A DNA stretch of 64,000 nt from Hydractinia symbiolongicarpus (Eukaryota; Cnidaria; Hydrozoa; Anthoathecata; Hydractiniidae), in assembly GCF_029227915.1 (NCBI RefSeq), contig NC_079875.1, positions 12,461,001 through 12,525,000 on the forward strand, written 5' to 3'. Shown one piece after another: positions 48,138 to 61,700 of the stretch; the first letter of the stretch is position 1; each line of letters opens with the position of its first letter. Below the pieces are notes generated by a model, which saw only the letters and a list, made by a program, of their open reading frames with translations, made no database searches and was not told the origin of the DNA. Both the position numbers and the translations under genes were made by a program.

Positions 48138-50960
48138 TTAAATTGAACATTACTATTTTTCCACATTTTTAATGACTTCCTTTAAATCAGCAAAAACAAT
48201 TCTGATGTTTTAAACAAAAAACCTTATTGATCTTTTGTTAATCTCGACAAAAATATAAAATATTAGCTATGTTAAGGTCATAAAGTTCAAAAAACATTTT
48301 TGTACTATGCTTTACTTAAGCGAAAATGTCATCAGTTTGCAAATTAATTTTCCCTATATGTCGTTATTCTGAAGTCGCAACAATTTGTGCAATATTCTTT
48401 ATAAAATTTCATAAAAAATTGATAATACGCCAGTACCATAGATCAACATTATACACGTTCTACCAAGTAACACTATTCTTTAACCGGCGTGTTCTTTTAC
48501 CAGTATTTATAATAACACTCTTCTGTAATGAAGTTACCCGGGTAACAGAGATTTATATAATCTGTGACGTATCCATTCACATAAAGAATGTGAATGGATA
48601 ATATTGATAAACGATAGAGAAACTTATTGACGTCTTTTTAAGACAAAACATTTAAATGGCTATATTAAACCATACATCGGAAATGATCATTAACTGATTG
48701 TATTGTATTGACATGGAGAGTAACAATTAAGAAGTTATTATTGTCACCTATGTTACATCGATTATTTTTATTTCTTCTTATTACGTTGCCTGTATACCGG
48801 TAATTTTCAAAAAGTTTTCAAATTGTAGAGCGGTCAGAAGATACCAATCTAAATTGTTCTATGCCACTGATTACATGGCTACAGTATTTTCTCTTCTTAA
48901 TTCTCTACGAGATGTTCTACTAATTTTGAAAAGTGGCTACAAATTGTGATGGCTTTTTGTGAGGGATGAATCTGTCTAGACTTTTCTTTGCAGCAGAAAA
49001 GCCTTCGTTTTTGTAGCACAAGTAGTCTATAATTTCTTAAACATGGTAGTTCAAGGGATGATAACTGTAACAATAATATGAACAATTATACAGACAAACA
49101 AAGGTAATAACTTAAATAGTAGCAAGTCGCAGTATTTGAGCTGATGACTTTACAAAAAAACTCACCGTAGCACTATCAACTCATGTATGATACTTTTAGT
49201 TATAAATCTATAAAAACATTCTTTCTTAAGGAGATTTTAAAATAATATCTACGTGGTTTACGAAAAAGTGCTTTCAACAGCATGTGGTTTCTAAATAATG
49301 AACTTTTAAACAAAATGGCTTTCTTACTGATAAAACGTATCAAATGCATCTTGCAGTGCCCAGTCCAAATATAACAAGGGATTTAAAACTAGTCAATGTC
49401 TTGTTTGCTATCACAGTCTTAAATAAACAATTACTCGTTTCGTTTCACTAAAATCAACGTTGCGTTCACGCACATTAGCCTAATCAACATCCGATTCGGA
49501 TGACGACAGATATCTGCATGAGAACAATATTAACATAATCAGTCATTAATCATGAAACGCAACTTTTAAAGTATCTCCTTTAGCCCCTAATAGGCTTTTC
49601 ACAGTTTTTAGGGCCAAGAGGTGGACTCCGCCCCCGCCCTTTAATAAGTTGAGTATATGCTAAAACTCTGAAGATTGGAAGATAAGAGGTGAAACCTAAA
49701 AAGCACCAAGTCAAAAAGACCAGGCAACAGGTCATGACGTCATCATATGATTAATGAGTTCATCATAGTTTATCTCTGAGGTTAAAATTAGATGGTTTTA
49801 TTCAGACGTATAATTTATAGCAACATCATCTATGACTTAACATAAATCTTTAGTTATGCATCTAAGTACCCTAGCAACCTTGTCCTCAAGCGTCCCTGTC
49901 TTTTTTTCATACTAAAGCCGGCGGCAAAGCAACCTCTGGTACAGGGTGGTAATTTCTGAAACATGGTGTACATTTAGCAGAGATAATTTATACGTGCGTC
50001 ATAATATGTGCAAAAACTTTTAACAAAGATAGCGAATTCCTTACAAATAACATTGAGAGTAAGGGTCGCTAGCTAAGTTCGAAATCTCAGTTAGCTAATA
50101 CTCTACCTCAGCAGTAAATATTTTTTGAATGATATATTTTGGCAGACTTGTTATTGTTTGCTAGCATTTTATTTAAAATAAAGAATCTCTTTTACATCTA
50201 GAAGGCATTGCAATTAATTTAAGTGAGTAATGTCGTGCCCCACGTTGTAAGGCTTAAAAATGGTTTCTAATCTTTAGATTGAAGCAAGAAAGCCGATTCG
50301 TGTTGTAAGCGTAAATATGGAAGTGCAATACACGGGCTTCACAATAAAATATTCTGCAAAATACACACAACAAATAGCGGCAAAAAAATTAATTTTGAGT
50401 TAACATGAAAACAAAATAAAATAGAAGAAAATCCTCAAAATATCGATTGAAGAACGAGTTGACATGGCTTTCTGGTCAAAATTGTTCTTTATGGATATCT
50501 CACTATTATTTACTTAACATCTGTATCAAAAGATGGCCATGGGGATTTAAAGAAGACATGGCCTATCTTCACCTCGCGAATGGGTTGTCGGGGAGTCACA
50601 TATCAATTTGCTTGGCTATAAATCTAAATAGTGTATTCTAAAAACTAAACGTTTGCCTAACAGGCAATACATAAAAAACAAGAAAAGCGTTTGTACGTGG
50701 TATAAAAAGATAAATGTGATAACCCTGGCGGAAAATCTGTTGCACTTGCGCAGCAGACGTTTTACAGAACCCCCGCAATAATCACAACGAAACAATTTTC
50801 CTGTTTTGCAGAACTTTTTTCCTATGCACAATTAAAAGATCAATCTTTTTTAAACACTCCATCACAGTGTTGTATTTGTGTTCTATTGCAGTAACTCAAC
50901 GACATTGAATTTTTGTCTGTAATCAAGAGCATGACTCAAATTTTAAAATAAAATATTTAT
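48138..50960. other. Intergenic stretch
   Basis: AT-rich, no exon supported. The 48326-48601 and 50447-50641 frames lack domains and context. At about 50055-50110 there is a weak tRNA/SINE-like string (gttcgaaatctcag). Confidence 0.4.
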
Positions 50961-50961
50961 T

Positions 50962-51740
50962 GAATTTCCGCGCCCGAAGGCGTAGGAAATTCTTTAAAAC
51001 AGTCGTTTTTTTCTTTTGGAGCATTTTTTGAGAAAAAATCGACCCTGGGATTACACGACGGAGTCACAGATGTAAACTTCGCACCCAAGCTCCCCAACTA
51101 CTGGGAACTCATCTAAATGATGTTTCCGGACAAAATTAGTATTTGTTTTCAACAAAATTTGGCACAGTTAACAAAAAAAGTATGCTGAACATAATGGTGA
51201 CATAATAATTTTGATTTTTGTCACCTAAATGCCATTTTAGGCCAAAATTGATCCAAAAATTAAAACCATTTCATTTTCGGCAAAATCTGGCACAGTTAAC
51301 AAATAAAGTATGCTGAAAATGATGATGGTACAAAAGTTTGATTTTTGTCACCTAAATGTCATTTTGGGCCAAAATTTAACCAAAAATTAAAACTGCTTTA
51401 TTTTCGACAAAAATTGGCACAGTTAATAAAAAAAATATGCTGAAAATGATGGTCACAGCAAAATTTTGATTTTTTGTCAACTAAATGCCGTTTAAGACCA
51501 TAAACGTTTCAATCGCAAGACTTACCATGAATGTTAGGCTGTATTTTTTGTTAGGAATTTATTTTAAAATGTGAGTTTATTATGACACGTTTCGTTTTGT
51601 TTGCGTTTGTTGTAAGATATAATGTCACTTGTGTAATTTATCTTCAGAGGTTCATGCACCAAACCTCCTCAAATGTTTAGCACAATAACACAACGAATTA
51701 GCAGGTTTTCATCAAATATTTTGGTAGCGAGCGGAAATTC
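50962..51740. repeat. Non-autonomous element with inverted ends and internal tandem repeat
   Basis: gaatttccgcgc (50962-50973) is inverted as gagcggaaattc (51729-51740), 11 of 12 matching. Inside, three tandem units of 127-128 bp lie at about 51140-51515; each starts near ggcacagtta(a) (51161, 51289, 51416) and holds tatgctgaaaatgatg, ttttgatttttgtcacct and aaatgccattt. Confidence 0.7.
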
Positions 51741-54550
51741 TTAGAGCCCCCAGGGCTTCTTGTTTATTTATTTATTCGTTCTTTAAAGTCGATATACAAT
51801 ATACAATATAACATGGTAGATACATTAAAAAAAAAAAAAATAATAAACAAATAAAAAATAAATAAATGGTAACCAATCATTTTTCAGCAAATGCATGATC
51901 TGCGCCAATGAAAACTATTAAAAATGTAAAAACGCATATTAGATTCTTAGCTGTCTGAAAAGACTCAGTGTTTAAAAACTTATACTTTATGGGAAGCTGA
52001 AGCATGTGGCAGAATTGCTTTTGCGTTAAAGCTGCTGGAAAAAACACAAAACAAGCAGGAAAATTAAGAAACATTTTATTAAATATAGATATAAACATAA
52101 TAAAAAATTTACAATTAAAAAGAAAAATACACAACGTTCTTTAAAATGAAAGAATGTGAGTTTTACACCAGCACCTAAAATCTACAAAAAACTAGTTAAA
52201 AATCAATGTAAATAAAAGGGAATATATATTAAAAAGAAAAAAAGGTCACTCAGTTGTTTCTATCTCAGTGTGTTATCAAAAATATACCTAGAATTCCGAT
52301 GAATATTTCTGGAGAACTTAACGATAGCTGACACAACAGTCGTAGATAAAAATTTGATAATTTATAAATCTCTGTCATCATTACAAGCTAGTTCTTCTAC
52401 TATTAGGCCTATAGTATCATCTGCCACCTCTAAGGTGATAATTGATTTCGTGACGGTTTCTTCAGAATACGCACTAAACCTTGAGAGAAGTGGGGTCCAT
52501 GTTTATTGTTGGGTCTGCAGTTGTTTATCCATCAATTAAGTATTGGCAAGCAAAAGCCTTTTTTTCTGCTTCATCTTTCAAATCGCTTACATTCTTAATT
52601 CAAGTTTTTCATCGATGTCGAAAAAGGGAACAAAACAAACGGTCAGACACAAGGATAATCTTTATCTTTTCTGTAAACGTGTTCGGTAATTCGCATTTGT
52701 TCAGTCAGTAAGCACTATTATCGCATGGAAATACTACAGAATGATAAGTTACTTCATCAGTGAAAAATACTAATAAAGAAAAATAAAAAGTAACGCTACT
52801 CACGCAATGCTCTTGATTTTCTTACACAAAATTTTGACAAAGTAACATCGCAAAAAAATCTTTAAAAGGCTTTTATTATTCGATCTGAGTTCTTTACTCG
52901 CTAGTAGGTTTAAAGATAAGATAAATTGGCCTGCGCGTTTCCTGTCGGACAATTGAAATTAGTTGTGTTTGCATAAAATAATCCTTGCAATGTTTTCCCA
53001 GCTGTGAGTTGCGCTTTAGGCCTGAATCCTAATGGCTGACCAATCTTCCCCTCTTGCGGACACTAAGTCACATTACTTGTGTAAAAAATGCTCTGGTTTG
53101 TTTATTTGCGTTGCAAGTCAATTTGCAGCCAATATATGGATTTAAAAAGGCGGACAAACGGTCACTGGAGTGAGAACTGTAACTTGCAACATTATAATTA
53201 CAAGTTAAATTGTTTGCCATCTTCATTTCTGTGTAATTGATAAATGTTAGAACAGCATATGCTCACACCATTCAGACCTCACTTTAAGCACTTTAAGGCA
53301 CCAAAAGACTTCAAACGACATTAAAAAGCTTCACAATGAACCATATATATTTATCAAATGTAAAAACAAGTGTTTATTATTGAAACTTAATAAAGACAAA
53401 TTGATAGTGTTCATTTGAAAGCAACCTGCATAAAGAGAAGTATTTTCAAAAAAACTGGCGGCATAGTCGCATTACGGAAATTGCATTATACAAATTAAAC
53501 TGCTACCTTTAAAAGATCTATGGCTAATATCATTGCCGCTTATCAACCAACTATTTAGCATATCAACACTTCTACTCTGCTATCAAGTTATTTGAAATCC
53601 TTTTTTATGCATTGTTAGGCGTAGTGCTCGCTTAAATAATGATGCTGGTTTGTAAAAGATAACTTATGGTAGTGCTAATACTATATCTATCTCTTCAATT
53701 AGTGTTGTTAACCGACGTTTCTATAGTATTAATTTACGGTAAAAGCCTTCGTACTCAACAGCTTGTGCTAACATGCTTCGTTTGTAAAAAAAACTTAAAA
53801 CAGATCAAAGTAAAATCGATTGTTTTAGTAGTTTTTGTTTGCATGACTTTGGATATTACGATTGTCAATGCAGTAACCAAGTGTGACTAACTGAAATTAG
53901 ATACACCATTAATCGATGCTCAAATTATACTTGCATTTAGTTATTTTATAGATTGGCATGGCACATAGCCCAGAAAAGGAATTTTGAGATTTAGCTTAGC
54001 TTATTATTCAACGCTTTTGTATAAGAAGGACACTTGTATGAAAAGTCTCATTGCTTGGTAACAATTGAGAGCAATGAAAGCCTTTGTAATTAGAGAAATA
54101 TGCCACTTATCTAACTTTTAATTTGCCCTTACCTAGAGCTTAATACCAAATGACTGTACTGCAGAGAAGACTAGCAGCATAATGTTAAAGGTTAAATACA
54201 AACGAAAAATTAGGAAACCATCTAAGGTTAGCCATTATGGTTCTTTTGTTTCACACAAAAAGTGCGAATGAGAAGCTAACAAAGACATTGATTTCGACCA
54301 TGATGTCAAGCAGAAACTACTAAAAGTTGGTCCCTGAAATGACATAATGTACAAATGAACCAGGAACATTGTGCATAAACTGTATAAAACATAATGCAAT
54401 TTCTTGTAAGAAATTTATATGCGCTTAAGAATGATTTTTATTTAATAGCATATATACCTTCTTTTTCTGAAATTACAAGGACAGATAAAACTTTAATAAT
54501 CGAAAACCTAATGTAATTGGTGGGAGAGTTACTTTGCAGGATCATCAGTT
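51741..54550. other. Intergenic stretch
   Basis: AT-rich, with an A-run and taaata-rich patch at 51825-51870. Open frames at 51877-52134, 52354-52711 and 53666-53890 show no domain or splice support. Confidence 0.4.
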
Positions 54551-54579
54551 CTCAACTAGCGAATTTACCGTATGAGCGC

Positions 54580-54773
54580 AGTTTGTAATGCTATTTGCTA
54601 TACGTATCGCCGCATGTATTCTTAAAAAATCCCCAGATATGAAAGTTGAACGCTATTTAAACACTATTTACAAACCAAATGCTGAAGAAAAAGCGTATGG
54701 TGATTACTTTGTGTATTTTGTCAATAAAATTACGACGATGTTTTGTTTTTACAAAAAGCTAAGCGATAAAGAA
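54580..54773 (+). CDS. Possible internal exon of an unrecognised gene
   Basis: Between a possible acceptor (gagcgcag, ending 54576) and a good donor (gaag|gtaagt, 54774) an open frame gives RIAACILKKSPDMKVERYL, NTIYKPNAEEKAYGDYFV and YFVNKITTMFCFYKKLSDKEG. Lys, Glu and Tyr content and even codon use look coding-like. No family is recognised, and I find no partner exon on the plus strand within the next 2 kb. Confidence 0.25.
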
Positions 54774-54949
54774 GGTAAGTATATTTTCTTTATCAACTTT
54801 TAAAAGACAAGCATGTTTGTACACGGAAGCATATTATGTAGACATAATAGGCGTCAAAAATGTATTCTATCTTGTTATATATCTTATTATCGAAAAAAAA
54901 TGTTTTTAAGTCATACAATTTAAATAAATCTTTCTCAATAACTGGCGTC

Positions 54950-54955
54950 TTTATT
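54950..54955 (-). terminator. Probable poly(A) signal of the 54988-55359 gene
   Basis: AATAAA on the minus strand, 33 bases after the stop codon. Confidence 0.45.
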
Positions 54956-54987
54956 GTTGTTTGTAGAAGGATAGAATATTTTGATTG

Positions 54988-55359
54988 CTACTTCTTCGTT
55001 AAACAACGTTCAATAACTGGATAGTAACACACGTTCTTGCAATTGCCTGCATAACAAAACTGAAAGCATGTAGGAGTAACTTCAAAACGACACGATGTAG
55101 ATAATCCACCACTTGTTCCTGCGTATCCTCCGTTCCATTTGGGAGCTGGTACTCGTCTTACCCGGAGTCTTTTTCTTTTAGCAATACGAAGTTTATATCT
55201 TGTTCGACGAAATTTCAGTCTATTACTGACCCGCCGTCTCTCGGCAAAATTTTGTTTCCTCAAGACGAGTCCATTCCTGCGACGGTGACCGTTTACGTCA
55301 AATAATATAAAAATGACGAACAACGCAAGTAGAAAGAAAAAACATCTATATCGCAACAT
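54988..55359 (-). CDS. Small secreted basic six-cysteine protein
   Basis: Single open frame of 123 aa on the minus strand. Residues 1-24 are a clear signal peptide (core FFFLLALFVIFILF). Residues about 25-72 form a very basic stretch with many Arg/Lys clusters (HRRRN, ERRR, KFRRTRYKLR, KRKRLRVRR), which also look like sites for basic-residue cleavage. After a Gly/Ser-rich linker the last 34 residues carry six Cys spaced C-x7-C-x3-C-x4-C-x3-C-x7-C (CRFEVTPTC, CYAGNC, VCYYPVIERC), allowing three disulfides. This is a precursor-like layout: signal, basic propeptide or tail, compact disulfide domain. Families such as ShK or defensin do not fit the spacing. A secreted peptide for defence, signalling or matrix is possible, but no function is assigned. 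Confidence 0.68.
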   Translation of the reverse strand: MLRYRCFFFLLALFVIFILFDVNGHRRRNGLVLRKQNFAERRRVSNRLKFRRTRYKLRIAKRKRLRVRRVPAPKWNGGYAGTSGGLSTSCRFEVTPTCFQFCYAGNCKNVCYYPVIERCLTKK

Positions 55360-57967
55360 TTCTCTCGGATTATAAAATGTCGAACCTTTTTATTGCTTAT
55401 TCTTTTCGATCATTTAAACTTTAAAAAAAAAACCAAAAAAGGAAAAAAACAACTGACTAAGCTTGCATTGATATGACTTGTTGACATGTACTCTCTGAAT
55501 ATATCACCTAGATGAAGAATTGTCTAACTATAATAGTTAAATATTACAATGTACATTCAACAAGACGGCGATAAAATCTTTAATGAAGATAAAAATAAAC
55601 TAAGATTCAGAAAATCGAAGGCCACTGTTATACGTTCTTCAAAATGTTTGACACGAAGGATGTGGGAGTCTGCAAATTTATTTCAACAATGTCGTAAAGA
55701 ATGCTTCAAGTGACGAAACAAATCAATTTCATATAAAAGAGCTTGAAAAGATGTCTAGGAATTTGTACATCTTTTTCAAAATATCTTAATTGGTTTTTAA
55801 GAATTTGGACTAAGAAGTTCCATTAATTTGTATGACATCATGCACTCGCTCTGGGTGTTGTACTTACAGTTTTGACGTTCATAGTGCTTTGAACATTCTA
55901 TATAAATTTTAATATTTAGTTACTATAATTATGAACTAATTACTTATTAATTTGAATTACCCTCTTATTTCTTTTTAATTAAAGCTTACCTCCCGCGAAA
56001 AAAACAAGTTGGGCTCATATAAATGATCTTTGAAATTTTAAAAAAAAAATCTTTATTGGTTCTCCAGATATGTATCCTAAAGTTGCGCTAATTATGCGAA
56101 CTTTGACGTCATGAACTAATAAACCTTTAGATGGGCAGCAAACACATTCGCTTCACGCACAGTCCAAAACATATATATTTATTATACTCTTCATTATAAT
56201 ATGTCAAGATTATAGTTATGTTACAGTAAGTATCCTGCCTATGTCTTTAAGTTGAACTTGTGCAATTTTGCGCCCATCTTACGCCCAATCGCACGACATA
56301 CTTCGCCGTCAGAATGGAAAGAAATTTATTTATAAAACCTTTGCAATTTACTGTTGTTTAATATGTTGTGCAAAACACTTTTTTTCCAATCTTTATTTGC
56401 ACTTTCTTTTCTAATAGAGAATCTGAATGTCTCAAATGTCAAGGAAATTAATTAAAACCAACGAGAATAATTTTTCTAACAAATTCCTATTTTTAAATTT
56501 AGTGAGATAAACGTAACCAATGTCATAGGAATCAGTTTTAATATAAAATGTTTCGTATATTTACACTTTACTATAAGAGATATGCACCATGAAGATACAA
56601 CGATGCACTATATAAGGATTTCCAATGCCTATATTTTTAATATCTACAATACCATCTGTGTCACGTTGGTTTCTTTTTGTCGAAGATGGTCATTGATACA
56701 ATCTTTTAATACTTCCAATACATCATCATCACAAATAATTGTTTTGCTTGAAATTTGAAAATTCTAGTACAGTCGCTAAATTTAATGATGATCCATCCAT
56801 AAAATACTGACAACGGAATTTACCATTTTCATGGTGACTTTAGATCCTAAAGAGTAATCAAGTAATGGTCCTTAAGAATTACATTGTCACAAAAGATTAT
56901 TCGGGAAAAGAAATAACACAATATTTCGAAAATTACAAGTTAATTCCTAAGTTATCCAAGGAAATTTTTTGGATCGTTTAACGTCTATGTGTTTACAATT
57001 AAGTAAAAATTTACACACACAGAAAAAAAAATGAAAAAAGAGAAAAGAATTATAGTATATCAGCCGTGGTAATACACTTCAATGAGCTTTCATTATTACA
57101 TAATGACAGGTTTAAGTAACGAACTGTTAAGCTAGAAAAAGTTTTAACTGAAATACGAAGTTATTCACGCAGAGAGCAATGGATCTTATATTAACGTTGT
57201 GCACTGTTTTTAAGATAATTAATATTTCGTGAAGGAAAAGAAGTTTATTGCCTCTATGAAATATGAATTAAAAGACCTTTTGTAATAACAGAATGGCAAA
57301 ACGATGAATATGCTACGTTAGGTGAAATTTGTAAAACTCAATTTAGAGCCATTTTCGAAAAACCGTTATCGACGCATGAAATCGCTGCCCATATTTTTTT
57401 TGTGTGAAGTTGAATTTTGGTGCGCAGCTTTGGTGCTATATAATCTACTGTTTTCGCAAGGTAAAAACAACCGTACTTTTTCAATAAAAGAGATCATTTT
57501 TACTCAGTCGACTATCTATTTTTTAGATTATTATATCCATCGGTCGCTAAGCAGGAACGGGTTTTTAAGGTAGTGACTAGTTTGTATCGGCGAAAGTAAA
57601 ACAGTGGAGAAAGTTTACGTGCGCAGGTTGTTATTGAATTGAAATATTAGCAACGGAAAAGTTGCCTTGCAGTCACAGCGGTGTGCCATTGTACTACTGT
57701 GCGAGCATTTCTATCTTTCCCCGTTAATCATGCAGAAAATAGCAGAGAATTCTTGGCACTGAAGAAAACGATTGCGGGTAGGCTTAGATCTAACTTCCTC
57801 AAATAATGAAGAGGCAAGAAAAGCATCAGTTACAAGCAAACATGTCATGAGGTGGCTTGCTTAGAAATCTTCTGAAATAGTTGCTTAATTGTTATGGAAC
57901 TTTGTATATTTTCCCAAATTTTGACTTCCCAGTTAAAATCGTTGCGGATTATTAATCTACAAGACAT
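55360..57967. other. Intergenic stretch
   Basis: No exon supported. 57322-57573 and a short frame near 57700-57775 (with ENSREFLALKKTI before a possible donor) look weakly coding but have no recognisable family or partners. Confidence 0.35.
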
Positions 57968-58445
57968 TGCTTAACCCTATTTGGTCCCTGAGAGTGTTTT
58001 TAATAGCTCCTTAATGCTATGTTTCAGGGCTACGATACATACTATGTTTCATTATTTATCTATTAGACACATTCATGCCGAATTTAGGTCTCATACCTTT
58101 CAGAGGCTCTGATATTGACTAATACTTGAAACAACCCTAAACATCTCCACGAAACCTTTATAATGGGGAAAATATAATAACTCCTGTTACGATTACTCTT
58201 AGAATTTAAAACTGAAAACACAACTTTGTTTCATGAAGAGGATTTACTTTGCATGTGTGGTACACGTGATTAGCTTTGAGAAACTTCAAACAGAATGCGC
58301 AAATTCGGTCTAGAACTAAAGTAATTGAATTTTAAGCAGATAGCAGTATTTTGAACAAATTTCAAGCTTTTGATGACGTCACGGATAAATGTGCTAAGTT
58401 TGATTTGGACAAGACTATGAAAAGTTATTAAGACGGGCGGATTCG
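57968..58445. repeat. Dispersed repeat, copy 3 of 3
   Basis: Related to 15341-15640 and 37918-38460 (ttaaccctat, taggtctcatacctttcagag, atggggaaaat, tacacgtgatta, gatgacgtcac, gtttgatttggacaa). Lies just downstream of the RING/SH2 gene. Confidence 0.65.
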
Positions 58446-58725
58446 GCCTCAATAGTTTTTCCCACTTTTTCCCACTTTAATTCAACATAAACAATATATC
58501 GTATTTTGAGGTATTTTCCTAGTACTTATCCTTTCTTAGGTTAAAAAGCAGGAAGGTATGTTACGGTCAATTATTACTACTAACATAAAAATATGACGAA
58601 AAATTAGTTAGAATGTTTTTAACGCTCTTTAGATAAGTAACAGTATTTTCATTAATTTTAAAATGACTAAAGACGTCACACAAAGAGGTTGAAGCCAGCT
58701 CTAACTGATATACCTCTTTTGCCCC

Positions 58726-61700
58726 TTACAACAACTGTGATAAACGATAATATATATGTATGTACTATATATACTATATATACGATATAATATATTTTCA
58801 GCAAAACAAATAAATACTATACTTATATTGCACACTTACTTTTATGCATGGCTCTCCTAGGGGCCAGTCACGCTTGCAATGATGTAGCAGTTCGTTTAAC
58901 GAATTGCATTCCTGCATTTTTGAAAGGACGAACTTTCTTTTTATACTAAAATGGGACACAAAGTCCCCTTTCAACATGGATAATACGTACAATTGACCGT
59001 TGGATGGATTTTCACTTTTGCGAATTAAGAAAGCCCCAGATTTGTTTTCGGGATGTTTAAGATAGCGAATACTTTCTTCCCGAGTGATACAACCAAAATA
59101 CCATCTGAATAAGAAAAAAGTAGCGTAGTAAGGTAAATACAAAGAATGACAATAGATAATTATGAATTGCATTCAGCCTGTTACCACAATATGCTGCAAT
59201 TAAATAAACTTGAAGGATTCTTCGGGATATATTAAGAAAAAAAGAAAATAGAAAAATGAAATAGAACATATGCGATTAGATTCTTATTTTCACTACCCGC
59301 CTCTTTCTCGCCTTTTTTCTATTTATTGCCATCTCTATTTATACTTATATTTATATTTTTCCGATTCTATTTTTTATTTTTTATTTACCTTTAATGTGAC
59401 ATATAGGTTGACATATATGGTTTTATTAAAACTAGAGTACATCAGAAAGACTTTCCAATAAAATTTCAACGTTTTCCACTAGTGCAACCACTGAGAATGG
59501 ATTTCAAATGCTCTTTTAATGTTTATTGTTTTGGTCATGTATACACAACGTTTGTGGAAAAAAATGAATAACTTACCGTTCATTTTCTAAAGTCCTTACA
59601 GTCGTGGCAGCAGTCGTATCACAAGGATGGTAACCCTTTTCTGTGTTGAGAGGGATCTCGTCTAAAAGTGAGATAAATAACGATAACGCTCAATGCAAAG
59701 AAACATAGCGGAAGCCTTAACAGCTCATCAGAATAAATCTCCTAAATCGTCAAAAGGAAATGGTCTTTACAGTATACTAATCAGTGTCAAGGTCTACACA
59801 GTAAACATTACGGCCACACTAATTCCGAAAACATTCTTATATTGACTGGTAATTGACTGGCATCACCAGAATATTTGGAATGAATTTTCTTTTTCTATTG
59901 CACATCTGTGTAAAAAATTTCGGATTAACTTTTTCTTAATTAATTTTACTAAACTTAACTAGACCACAAGTGTAGCCAGTCCGACAAAACGTGCTTATGT
60001 TCTTTATCAATCCAGCATTTTCACATTTAAAATTTTCAAATCGATATGTGTTTTGGGAGTGCGTATAGATGCTAAAGTATTTTGCATATTCATAATCCGC
60101 TGAACATTTTTTTGTGCAAATATAACTCCTATAACTCCATAAAATTTTAACTGAACGTCTAATAAATTTTACGAGGAATAAGCTATACAGTGCATCAATG
60201 TAATGTTGAAGTCGCCTTAAAAATGAAATACATTCTACTGAAGGTGGAGTGTATTTCAAAACGCTCAAAGTTGGATTCTAAATTGACAAAGTAAAAGCAG
60301 CAGCAAGAAAAGGTACCTTGTAAACTTTCCATAATACGCAATAAATCAATTGCTAGTCGTGAGAAGTCGAAACATTTTTCAGATCCTTCAATCAGATTTT
60401 TACAAGGAGACGATGCGCCCGAAATGACAGTAGGTGACTTAACTTCATCAATGGAAATTTTTAATTTCCCTAGTGGGTTTCTTGATAACTTCTCCATATT
60501 TAGTTGTTGGAGGTGTGAATTAAATGTTGCAATACTGGGCGGTAAGGAAGAAAGATTTCGTAGTTTTCTTTCAACTTCCACCTTTTCAGCAATCAGTTCG
60601 AAATTGGACTTTAATTTAAAAGCCTTTATTTCATCTGTAAATTCTTTCATTTTAGTCCTATCTATGCAGCCAACACGCATTATCTCGGCTTTGAATTTTT
60701 CTGATTTTTCATCAAAATCCTTCAACATATTCTTTTCTTCTTCATTTAAAATGCTAAGATATCTTTCTATGCATTTCAGTTTTCTCATTTCCAGTTCTTG
60801 AACAAATACCTTTCTCTCACATTCGAGCTTCATCAAAGTTTTATGATATATTTCTGATAATTTTTCTAATTCAACTATTGTATCTTCAAATGTTTGAAAA
60901 TGCTTGTTTAATTCAATGCCATATTCAGTTATGCTTTTGGTGTTGTGACCTTTGTGTTCCCTGTGGACGCAATACACACACACAAACTGACTATCACATT
61001 CGATGCACACTTGCTTAGCCAGGGAGTTATGTTGACTGCATAAGGGATGAATTTCTTGTAACTTTTCGTTAAAACTAACAGTAACGAATGATTTGTTTTC
61101 ACAAGAATGTATTTTTTGGCATTTCTCACAGATCTTCGCAGCACAAATTCTGCAGAAGTAACGAACAGGCTGTTTGCAATTCTCAGTTTGTCTGCATAGG
61201 GCATTGCCTTTTCCATTTTCTTCTCTAGAAAATAATTTAGCGCATACACAAATGTAACCTAAGTATGACTCTCTTTTCTCTCATTACTAAAACAATTTGT
61301 CGTCTATTGTTGTTATATATTAGAAAAAATAACATTTGGTGCAAGGGATGGGTTTTAAAGGGAAGGGGGAATAATTTTCTTATTTTGAAAAAAACATTCT
61401 TAAAAAAATTTATTGCGTGGGCTAAGTTCACTTCTGCATCCCCCTGATCTCACGGCACTGGACTTAATTTACTTAAATATCACGGCATTATATGTTTCCG
61501 AACCAATTAAAAGGTTAGAAGAGTGGACAAAAAGCTAGTCTTACAACTGCTTAAAATGTGTAGAGTTTATCAGATAACAAATAAAAAACCAAAGTATAAA
61601 ACTGGAAATGTTAACGAGGATGTTTGAACAATAAAACTTTATTGTGTCCAAAAAATCAACATGGCGACTGCTGTTTTTTTATGATGGTAATAAGCTGACA

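Noticed and set aside
50055-50110. tRNA-like string with gttcgaaatc
   Set aside because: No cloverleaf could be drawn; at most a SINE trace.
59057-59269. Minus-strand frame overlapping the SH2 exon's upstream intron
   Set aside because: Another frame of the SH2 exon joined with low-complexity intron DNA.
60424-60801. Plus-strand frame of 125 codons
   Set aside because: Antisense shadow of the coiled-coil exon of the RING/SH2 gene.
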